Source: Anaerolineaceae bacterium (GTDB taxonomy: Bacteria; Chloroflexota; Anaerolineae; Anaerolineales; Anaerolineaceae). Taken from it: 10,942 nt of DNA. This document shows, piece by piece, positions 1 to 6,700 of the stretch. The notes beneath the pieces were generated by a model. It was not told the origin of the DNA. It did not search any database and saw only the letters and a program-made list of their open reading frames with translations. The first letter of the stretch is position 1, and each line of letters begins with the position of its first letter. Location of the stretch: contig JAGOIM010000038.1 of NCBI GenBank assembly GCA_017995665.1, forward strand, positions 1 through 10,942, read 5' to 3'. The translations under genes were made by a program, and so were the position numbers.

Positions 1-416
1 GCTTCGTCCACATTATGAACGGCTTCAAGCGGTTCCAAAACGACATCCAAAAGCGAGATTGCCCGTTCGGCAATTGCTTCGGTTTCGGCAGCAACGGCAG
101 CAACGACATCCCCATGATAGCGGGTTTCGCCTCTTGAAAGGACGCGTTTGTCTTGCATATAGAGCCCGACGAGAATATCGGAATCTTCACCGGTCAAAAC
201 TGCACGAACACCGGGCAACGCTTTGGCTTTGCTGGTGTCAATGGAGATGATTTTAGCGCGGGCATAGGGGGAAAGCAAAACCTTGGCATGGAGCATACCG
301 GGCATTTCGAGGTCATAGGCGTAAATTGCCTGCCCGGTAACTTTATCACGGGCATCTTTTCGGTCATAGGGTTGACCGACACGCTTGTATTTGGATTTAT
401 ACGTGGACTCGTTCAT
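1..416 (-). CDS. xdhA: Molybdenum hydroxylase large (molybdopterin) subunit, N-terminal part, xanthine dehydrogenase family
   Basis: This is the first 138 residues of the catalytic molybdopterin-binding subunit; the rest lies beyond the left edge. The translation starts MNESTYKSKYKRVGQPYDRK and continues with segments typical of the aldehyde oxidase/xanthine dehydrogenase a/b hammerhead domain: a DARDKVTGQAIYAYDLEMPG segment (about residues 21-40), then LLSPYARAKIISIDTSKAKA followed by LPGVRAVLTG, and later RYHGDVVAAVAAET. In this family the subunit hydroxylates a purine or similar heterocycle at the Mo-cofactor and passes electrons to the [2Fe-2S] subunit. The ATG overlaps the stop of the upstream [2Fe-2S] gene by one base (TGATG), and an AAAGGAG lies 11 nt upstream inside that gene, so translation is probably coupled. 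The active-site residues that would fix substrate identity are outside the window. Xanthine is inferred from the PucR/AllH context; nicotinate or other heterocycle hydroxylases remain possible. Confidence 0.9.
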   Translation of the reverse strand, partial: MNESTYKSKYKRVGQPYDRKDARDKVTGQAIYAYDLEMPGMLHAKVLLSPYARAKIISIDTSKAKALPGVRAVLTGEDSDILVGLYMQDKRVLSRGETRYHGDVVAAVAAETEAIAERAISLLDVVLEPLEAVHNVDE

Positions 417-952
417 CAGCTTTTCGACTCCTTTCCTTCGCGTTCAATCGTGCGTTTTACAGCGTTGAAAATCGGAATATATCCGGTGCAACGGCAAAGG
501 TTTCCACTTAAAACTTCGATAATCTCATCATCTGAGGGGTTAGGGTTGTGATCCAGCATTGCGCGGGTAGACATCAAAAATCCGGGTGTGCAAAAACCGC
601 ATTGCAGGGCATCTTCACTGATGAATTCTTCTTGCAAAATGGAGAGCTTACCGTCTTTTGCCAGTCCTTCGACTGTGGTAACTTCGCCGTCGATTGCTTC
701 GATGGCCAAAACGAGGCAGGAGTTAACCGCCTCTCCGTTCAAAATAACGGTACAGGCACCACATTCGCCTTCGCCGCAAGCTTCTTTGGTGCCGAAGAGC
801 TTCAAACCGTCGCGCAAGAAGTGCAAGAGGCTCATCGTCGGGTCAATATCGCGGATAACTTTACGCCCGTTGACTTTCAGGCTAAGGGTTACTTTGCGTT
901 TTCCGGATTCAATGTGTTCGGTGTACATAGAGCAATCTTTATTGTCTTCCAT
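416..952 (-). CDS. xdhC: [2Fe-2S] subunit of xanthine dehydrogenase-family molybdenum hydroxylase
   Basis: This is a 178-residue iron-sulfur subunit that shuttles electrons from the Mo site to the FAD subunit. All eight cluster cysteines are visible: the plant-ferredoxin-like set C59, C64, C67 and C79 (motif CGEGECGAC, then NSC), and the second cluster C118, C121, C153 and C155 (QCGFCTPG and LCRCTGY). Length and order match the small subunits of this family (CoxS/XdhC type, about 150-180 residues). The reading frame stays open upstream to 1135, but the ATG at 952 is chosen because TAGGAG lies just before it and the extra residues have no family resemblance and lie inside the FAD gene. The upstream stop codon TAG is itself part of that Shine-Dalgarno, so the two genes are translationally linked. 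The next gene starts on the last base of this stop. The first roughly 20 residues (MEDNKDCSM...) are not conserved, so a start at 928 is a minor alternative. Confidence 0.95.
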   Translation of the reverse strand: MEDNKDCSMYTEHIESGKRKVTLSLKVNGRKVIRDIDPTMSLLHFLRDGLKLFGTKEACGEGECGACTVILNGEAVNSCLVLAIEAIDGEVTTVEGLAKDGKLSILQEEFISEDALQCGFCTPGFLMSTRAMLDHNPNPSDDEIIEVLSGNLCRCTGYIPIFNAVKRTIEREGKESKS

Positions 953-956
953 GTTT

Positions 957-962
957 CTCCTA
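957..962 (-). promoter_or_regulatory. Shine-Dalgarno of the [2Fe-2S] subunit gene, overlapping the upstream stop
   Basis: On the minus strand the sequence reads TAGGAG-AAAC-ATG. The TAG is the stop codon of the FAD-subunit gene and the first part of the ribosome binding site for the next gene. It decides the start at 952 over the longer open frame to 1135. Confidence 0.75.
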
Positions 963-1802
963 ACTGATAAGGCTGAGCAAACCGCGTTTGAGCAAGGCGG
1001 AAGCCATTGCCAGGCGGTATGCGGCAGAGGAACGTACGTCCGAAATCGGTTTGATCTGTTCCTTAATTTCTTCGGCAGCCCAGAGAATAGTTTCTTCCGA
1101 GATACCGCGTTGATTGATTTTGTCTTCAAGGGCAAAAAGCCTCAATGGGGTTGGGGCGACTGCACAGATTCCGATGGCAACCTTGCCGTCCGCTTTGAGG
1201 CGACTGGCGACACCGACGGTTGCCAAATCGTGCCCGCGAAGGCGTGCCTGGCGCAGGTAGATGCTTTTGTCAGCCTCGCCCGAGTCGGGCAATTGAACCG
1301 ATACGACGAGTTCGCCTTTTTGAAGAACAGTTCGCTTGACGCCGGTGAAGAAATCTTGCAAGGGAATCTGGCGCATGCCTTCAGGTCCGGCGATGTTTAC
1401 CAAAGCATCATAGACCAAAAGGGCAGGTGGCAGGTCCGCACCCGGGGAAGCGTTGCAAATGTTGCCAACTACGGTCGCACGGTTGCGCAGCTGGAAGGAT
1501 GCCAAAGCGGCAGCGGCTTGATTGAGCGCAGGATACTTCGCTTTAACAATTTCTGAGTCGACCACCCGATTGACATTAACAGAAGCGCCGATTGTCAAAC
1601 CAGCGCCTTGTTTAAATTCAAATGTAGTTGTTTCGGGGAGGGCCTTGATGTCAACAATATGTTCGGCATCAATAAGGTTTCTGCGAAGCAAAATCATTAA
1701 GTCGGTTCCACCTGCGAGAATAAAGGACTTATCTTCTCTTTGCAGGTAGCTGACAGCTTCGCCGAGGTCCTGGGGCTTGTAGTATTTAAATCTACTTAGC
1801 AT
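960..1802 (-). CDS. xdhB: FAD-binding subunit of xanthine dehydrogenase-family molybdenum hydroxylase
   Basis: This is a 280-residue FAD subunit (CoxM/XdhB type), the usual length for separate medium subunits. It receives electrons from the [2Fe-2S] subunit and delivers them to the final acceptor. It opens with MLSRFKYYKPQDLGEAVSYL, the standard start of the family, followed by the FAD pyrophosphate loop AGGTDL at residues 30-35. The second FAD motif is RNRATVVGNICNASPGAD (about 106-123). The C-terminal CO-dehydrogenase flavoprotein domain includes RLRGHDLATVGVASRL and AVAPTPLRL. The ATG at 1802 has a strong AAAGGAGG six bases upstream. It is the first gene of the three-subunit operon; a candidate promoter with an inverted repeat lies just upstream. 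The operon order FAD, Fe-S, Mo is common for this family. No frameshift or missing motif is seen. Confidence 0.95.
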   Translation of the reverse strand: MLSRFKYYKPQDLGEAVSYLQREDKSFILAGGTDLMILLRRNLIDAEHIVDIKALPETTTFEFKQGAGLTIGASVNVNRVVDSEIVKAKYPALNQAAAALASFQLRNRATVVGNICNASPGADLPPALLVYDALVNIAGPEGMRQIPLQDFFTGVKRTVLQKGELVVSVQLPDSGEADKSIYLRQARLRGHDLATVGVASRLKADGKVAIGICAVAPTPLRLFALEDKINQRGISEETILWAAEEIKEQIKPISDVRSSAAYRLAMASALLKRGLLSLIS

Positions 1803-1808
1803 TAAAAG

Positions 1809-1816
1809 CCTCCTTT
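1809..1816 (-). promoter_or_regulatory. Strong Shine-Dalgarno of the FAD-subunit gene
   Basis: Minus strand AAAGGAGG, six bases before the ATG at 1802. It is a near-perfect anti-16S match and the strongest ribosome site among the left-hand genes. Confidence 0.8.
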
Positions 1817-1824
1817 GATGATTG

Positions 1825-1858
1825 CCATATATTTGCTAAATTAGGTTTTAATATATGG
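1825..1858. promoter_or_regulatory. 9 bp perfect inverted repeat, candidate operator of the hydroxylase operon
   Basis: CCATATATT (1825-1833) and AATATATGG (1850-1858) are perfect inverted copies separated by 16 bp. The promoter-distal arm contains the candidate -10 hexamer of the promoter at 1850-1877, and the other arm lies between the predicted transcript start and the Shine-Dalgarno. This placement suits a dimeric regulator binding one side of the helix at two half-sites about 25 bp apart (centre to centre), but it could also be a weak A/T-rich leader hairpin. The PucR-family protein encoded at 8689-10371 is an obvious candidate binder; that link is inference. Confidence 0.45.
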
Positions 1859-1877
1859 TGCTTAGGGTAAAAACCAA
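1850..1877 (-). promoter_or_regulatory. Candidate sigma-70 promoter for the molybdenum hydroxylase operon
   Basis: Minus strand TTGGTT (1877-1872), 16 bp spacer, TATATT (1855-1850). The -10 differs from consensus at one base and the -35 keeps TTG. Transcription would begin near 1843, giving a leader of about 40 nt that carries the strong Shine-Dalgarno. The rest of the 1803-1975 gap is A/T-rich. I see no convincing terminator after the amidase stop at 1976, so read-through from the amidase may also feed this operon. Confidence 0.4.
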
Positions 1878-1975
1878 TTTCTGGTAATTTAAGCTATTCT
1901 ATCACATGGATTGCTAAGACCACTTGTTAATAGCAACAATTATTATCCCAATTTAGCTTGCTTAGTTATAAAATT

Positions 1976-3421
1976 TTACAGCCACTTCTCTTCTTGAGGG
2001 CTTATTGCCAGACTGAAATTATTTCGATAGAGAGAGGCGATGGCAAGCAGCTTGTTTTCAGAATTGGGTAACCCAAACAGCTCAAAACCGACCGGAACGC
2101 CCAATGGTGCCTCAGCACTTGTTTCTTCGGATATCTCCGGGATGAGGATGGAAGGAAAGCCGCTTATCGCAGCCAGGGCACCGTTGCGTTGTTTTTGTGA
2201 TTCTCCGGCTTTGCATACCAGTTGCTGTTGATGGGGGAAGATGATGGCGTCCAAATTTTCCCGTTCAAAAATTGCTTTTAACTGGTTTTGGAGAGCTTCA
2301 CGTTTCTTCATGCGTTCTTTGTATTCGTCTGAGTTTATATCCAAACGATTTGCAAGTTCCAAATTTTCTTTAATTCCGGGATGATGCAAGCCGCTTTCAA
2401 GAATCGCCTGAATGCTCGGATAGGGTGCATTTACCGATTCAAGATAAGCGTTGAGATGGGCTTTTAGCTCATATAGATGAACACTGACCTCACTAACCAG
2501 TTGGGCACTGTCAATTTTATCTTCAAGCTCAAGCAGCTGAACTGCGCCACGGTTGTTCTGCAATTGAAGCCAATTCTCGTAAACTTCTTGCATAACTTTA
2601 TTCACTGGTTCGTTGATTGGCTCGCTGCCGTAAAAGCTGCGCAAAATGCCAATTCTCCATCTTTTGTTCGGCTCAGGTTTAGCAAAAGTTTTGCCTGAAA
2701 TCACGCTCAGAACGCGTTCGGCATCATCAAGATCGCGCGCCATTGGTCCGGCTGTGTCTTGTGTGAGCGAATAGGGTACGATGCCGTCATCGCTGACCAA
2801 GCCAACGGTAGGACGAATGCCGAAGAGGTGGTTTGCGCTCGATGGGGAGCGGATGGAATTGATGGTGTCGGATCCAAGCCCTACCAAGCCAAAATTCGCC
2901 GCCAGAGCTGCGCCGGTTCCACCGCTGGAGCCACCGGGTGTCCGGCTGAGATCCCAGGGATTAAGCGTTTGACCTTTGATTGAGCTGATTGTTTCGCCCC
3001 AAATTGCGAATTCGTGCAAATTGGTCTTTGCCAGGATGATTGCCCCGGCTTTTTTCAGGCGTTTGACGATTTCGGCATCTTTGCCGGTCGAAAAATCTTT
3101 CAGGCTGAGACTGCCGGCTGTGGTGGGCAGTTCTTCGGTTTCGATGTTATCTTTCACCAAGACCGGTACGCCAAGCAAGGGGATGTTTAGAGCTATCTGC
3201 TCTCGTAAAAGTTCTGTTTTTCCTGAATGCTGACGGATTAGCTCATCACAAATTTTTGCTTCTTCGATTGCATTTGGATTGATGCTGATGATGCTCTTTA
3301 TTTTGCCGTCATAGCGATCAATTCTGTCAAGATAGAAACGCACCAGTTCTTCGACAGTCAACTTTCCATCGAGCAGGGCATCGTGATATTGGGCGATTGT
3401 CAGTTCTCTCAAATCCAGCAT
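1976..3421 (-). CDS. Amidase signature family hydrolase
   Basis: This 481-residue enzyme belongs to the amidase signature (AS) family, which hydrolyses amide or ureide-like C-N bonds with a Ser-cisSer-Lys triad, normally in the cytoplasm. The triad can be placed: Lys90 (VLVKDNIE), cis-Ser165 in TPGGSSGG (161-168) and nucleophile Ser189 in GSDTINSIRSP (183-193). The N-terminus (MLDLRELTIAQYHDALLDGK) aligns with usual AS starts and no signal peptide is seen. The family normally has D-x-G-G-S-[IV]-R at the nucleophile; here it is D-T-I-N-S-I-R, so both glycines next to Ser189 are replaced. The substrate cannot be read from sequence. Its place between a purine hydroxylase operon and a PucR/AllH pair suggests a ureide or purine-breakdown amide, but this is inference. 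The ATG at 3421 has no good Shine-Dalgarno. The gene ends 173 bp before the FAD subunit on the same strand. Confidence 0.9.
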   Translation of the reverse strand: MLDLRELTIAQYHDALLDGKLTVEELVRFYLDRIDRYDGKIKSIISINPNAIEEAKICDELIRQHSGKTELLREQIALNIPLLGVPVLVKDNIETEELPTTAGSLSLKDFSTGKDAEIVKRLKKAGAIILAKTNLHEFAIWGETISSIKGQTLNPWDLSRTPGGSSGGTGAALAANFGLVGLGSDTINSIRSPSSANHLFGIRPTVGLVSDDGIVPYSLTQDTAGPMARDLDDAERVLSVISGKTFAKPEPNKRWRIGILRSFYGSEPINEPVNKVMQEVYENWLQLQNNRGAVQLLELEDKIDSAQLVSEVSVHLYELKAHLNAYLESVNAPYPSIQAILESGLHHPGIKENLELANRLDINSDEYKERMKKREALQNQLKAIFERENLDAIIFPHQQQLVCKAGESQKQRNGALAAISGFPSILIPEISEETSAEAPLGVPVGFELFGLPNSENKLLAIASLYRNNFSLAISPQEEKWL

Positions 3422-3441
3422 GCAATAATTCTAACCCAAAA

Positions 3442-3650
3442 CGGGAATCGGGGAGCTGGGGTTAAAGGAAACAGGAAAAAGGAAAAACAGGAAAACAGGT
3501 AACAGGAAAAAGGAAACAGAAAAAAAGGAAACGGAAAAAGGTAAAAGGAAACGCGGGAATGGTGAGTGGGAAAAAATTCTCTCGTACGGAAAAGACCCTA
3601 TAGCACCCGATGTGAAGCGAGCGGTCTGTCCTTTTCCTCCTGTCACTTGT
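3442..3650 (+). repeat. Dispersed composite repeat, copy 1 (downstream side of the surface-protein gene)
   Basis: Together with the hairpin at 3658-3687, this fills the gap 3422-3715, where I see no gene. It shares with copy 2 (8411-8560) an identical block CGGGAATCGGGGAGC (3442-3456) and a 33 bp core beginning CCCTATAGCACCCGA (3596-3628) with three mismatches. An imperfect palindrome brackets the core: GGAAAAGAC (3588-3596) against GTCCTTTTCC (3628-3637), with one bulged base. Between block and core lies an array of degenerate heptanucleotides absent from that position in copy 2. Both copies have the same orientation. No ORF in it looks like a protein. It resembles REP/MITE-like intergenic repeats, but I cannot assign it to a named family. 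Confidence 0.7.
3467..3553 (+). repeat. Degenerate heptanucleotide purine tandem repeat (GGWAAMR-like)
   Basis: About twelve consecutive units of roughly 7 bp, such as GGAAACA (3467-3473), GGAAAAA (3474-3480), GGTAACA (3498-3504), GGAAACA (3512-3518) and GGAAACG (3527-3533 and 3547-3553), with some units of 6-9 bp. The plus strand is almost entirely purine over 87 bp. The unit resembles the GGTAAYR heptads at 8539-8559 in the other repeat copy. Confidence 0.8.
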
Positions 3651-3657
3651 TTGTCTA

Positions 3658-3687
3658 CGGGCGGACGAATGGCAATTCGTCCGCCCG
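3658..3687. terminator. Perfect 13 bp GC-rich hairpin downstream of the surface-protein gene
   Basis: CGGGCGGACGAAT (3658-3670) pairs perfectly with ATTCGTCCGCCCG (3675-3687) across a 4-base loop GGCA. It starts 28 nt after the stop codon of the 1510-residue gene on the minus strand, where a terminator is expected. No T-run follows on either strand, so it is not a canonical intrinsic terminator. It could stabilise the 3' end, halt transcription with help, or be a palindromic genomic repeat. The structure is certain; the function is not. Confidence 0.5.
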
Positions 3688-3715
3688 GGTCTGAGGTTCG
3701 AATTCAATCTCGTTG

Positions 3716-6700
3716 TTATTGTTTAAGTATAATCGGCAAGAAGATGCCGATACCATGCTCCTTCACTGTGAAAAGCCAGCTGTAATTCTGAATGAGAGGA
3801 TTATCATTGAGATCCAAAATCTCTGTCGTCAGGCTTACTGTATAAGTCCTTCTCTGGTTTAATGGAGCGAGCAATTGAATTGTTAGCAGGTTTATTACCG
3901 GATCAAAAGTGGCTTTAATCGGGATAACATCTCCTCCACTTTCCATTACGGATACGCTGGAGGAGCTTATTGTTTCCTCCTGCACTTTTTCGCTTAATTT
4001 TGCTACAATGATCGGCGCGTACACATCTCCTTCAGGGATGGTACGGATTGGCGATTCGGAGTATTCCACATCTGTTTCCTGGTCTTCCGGCATTACCCAT
4101 AGAACACTCGGACCAGTATTATCTCCGTCCGATAAAACATTAATTGTCACCTGAGCCGGTTGACTTGTTTCACCATCCAAACTAACGCTGAAAGTGAAGA
4201 AGTCAGTACCACTGAAGTTCTCTATAGGTGTGTAGGTCAGGTTTGGCAGCTCCCCTTCCAGCGTACCACCAAGCGGCAGGCTTTCCAGGTTGTAGCTCAG
4301 GCTGCCAGCCGGGCGACCTGCAAGGGTGATTGCAAGTGGGGTCATGTAGTTAGTTTCGAGCTGCATCGGTGTTGCAGCGAGGGGATAAATGAGATTTACC
4401 CAGGTATTGGTTGGGGTTTCTTCGGGTACGCTCGGGAAGTAAACAGTCGCCTGGTTGACTACTGCGCTTCCGATTGGCAAACCTGGTTTCAACTGGGCTG
4501 TGTAGGTAACCTCCGCCTCGGATGTTGGATCTCCCTTTGGACCAAGTTCTCCAATGTACCAAGCTATTTGACGTTCAGCCGGGAGGTAAACTCCCCCGTC
4601 ATTGATTACAAGCGTGTCTTCATCTAATTGTTCCGGAAGGTCATTGAGGATATAGACCCCATAGGCATCACCTTCGCCTTCGTTTTCACAAGTGATGCGA
4701 TAGTCCATCAATTGTTCCGGGAGGACATCTCCAAGCGGGCCGTAAATCGCGTTAGGGTCTTTTGCTACCCGGATTGTCAGGTCACTACACTTGGTCTTAC
4801 CGCCATTAATGCTGTTGGATGAGCAAGTGGAGTCATTATTCATTTCCGGACCAACCATGCTCATGGCAAGTATGAAATCCTCAACACAGGGTTTGCATCC
4901 GCCCCTGTTACCGTAACCAGCCACACATCGATAGCCATACCCGCAAGGATCCGTACTATTTGGGGTTGGGGGAAATGAAAGTGAGGAGGCATCGCAGACG
5001 TATTTGTTGCAGCTGGTATTCCCCATAAGAGTTGATGGTGACCACAATATTTCGCCAGCATTGCAGCAGCCGGTTTGAGGGTTGGTCTTACAGCTTTCGT
5101 GGCATAGATAAATCTCATGTGCCTTATCAGCTGCTTCGTAAACAGCGAAGGCTGTCACAGCAATCCCGCCAAAGACAGGGATTCCAAACAGCCAGACGGC
5201 TGCGCCTTTAGCCGCATCTTTCATCATCTCAACAGAGATTTTTTTCATGGTGCAGTTGCGCATACAGCGGGCGTAGTTGCACTCTACCATAATGCTGTTC
5301 ACATCCTGGGGATCATCCCATGTTCCCCACATCGTGCTTTCCAGAGTTAGCAAATCGGTAGTTTGACCGCCTGAAACATCTTGAATTGAGAAGTAAGTAC
5401 TCCCGTCCGATGTGGATGCTGAGGCATAACCGTCCTCCTCCAGGCTGATAAAGCGGGCGGTTCGTTTATCTGGCGTGCGCATTGTGACCAGATAAGTAAC
5501 TTTTCCACCTTCAAAGAAGTTTTTGTGTGCTCCTCTGAATTCAAAACCATTTGCAATTGCCTGGTTATATAGTGCAGAAAAATCAGGACTTGCAGGGATT
5601 GTGGAAGCTTCAACTCTTATTGTGCCTTCTAACTCGTCTTTGTCAAAATTGAGGTATTCATCAAAATTAATTGCCTCGCTCTGATAATTGCTGCCAGCCA
5701 GAACGGTGTACGATCCGTCCTGATAACTACCTGGCAGCCCCCAATCAAAACGCACACGCGCGGTCAACATCCCATGGGATCCTGGGTTGATATTGCCTAA
5801 GACCCAAAAAACCTGATGCCTGGCTGGCCAGTAGGTGCCGCCTGATGTGCTACTGATATATTCTCCTCCCAAGGGTAGTTGAATTACAGCTATGGCGCCA
5901 TAGACCGGTTCAGCCTGCAGGTTCAGATACTGTATGGCGTAATCGTTCACTTCTCCCGGGCTGATTGTTGCCGGACCGGCTGTGCTGACCCACATATCCC
6001 CAACCAGTGCCTGATCTTCAGGCGGAGCTGTCAGGAAGGGATCAAAATTGACATAGTCGTCTACCGGATTTCCCAAGCCGTCTGGGTTCAAAGTGGCATG
6101 GTAAGGTCCGCTTGGATGTCCCCAATAGTTATAGTAGGCATTAATGGCATCTGTGCTAAAGCCTCCCCAATCAATCCCAAGAATTGAGTTGTCGTAAATT
6201 TCATTGTAAACAATGCTGGTGGTTGCGTATGTAGGAGCATATGCAAAAATGCCAGTATCATTGTCATGGATTTTGCAGTTCTGGATAATGGAGTTAGTTG
6301 GAGGGGTCGTAGAAGTAGCGCCTATAAGAAGTCCTTTGACAGCAAGGGACACTTCAGAATGTCGCAGGATGAGGGTCCCCATGTAATTTTGTATACCTGT
6401 CCAGCTTGACGCACCGGAGTGGGCAGTAAAGATGATTGGTTCATCAGCTGTGCCAAGAGCGAACAACGATCCTCCTTTTTTTACATTTAGCGTTTTATTA
6501 AGATCAAAACCCATCCTTGTTCCAGGTGTAATTGAAAGAATTCCGCCAGATTCTACGTTGATTGTATCAGTTACATGTACTGGAATACCAGCTTCAGCCA
6601 GATCCCATTCTCTCCCTGCTGTCACGCTGCATCCGGGGAGTTGGAGTTGATTCCCTGCCCCTTCGGCATTATTATTTGCTGTGATATTTTTTGCTGTGAT

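Noticed and set aside
953..1135. Longer N-terminus for the [2Fe-2S] subunit
   Set aside because: The extra 61 residues lie within the FAD gene in another frame, lack family similarity, and the ATG at 952 has its own Shine-Dalgarno.
588..1556. Long open frame of 322 codons on the plus strand
   Set aside because: It lies antisense to the FAD and [2Fe-2S] subunit genes, both of which have clear motifs and ribosome sites; its product resembles no family.
1896..1904. TGATAGAAT on the minus strand as an extended -10 promoter for the hydroxylase operon
   Set aside because: No acceptable -35 occurs at 16-18 bp; the TTGGTT/TATATT pair at 1850-1877 is better, though a second weak start cannot be excluded.
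3467..3553. CRISPR array
   Set aside because: Units are about 7 bp with no spacers; this is a simple tandem repeat.
3431..3707. Two short minus-strand open frames in the purine repeat region
   Set aside because: They are low-complexity Phe/Ser/Pro strings created by the heptanucleotide array; no start context or conservation is visible.
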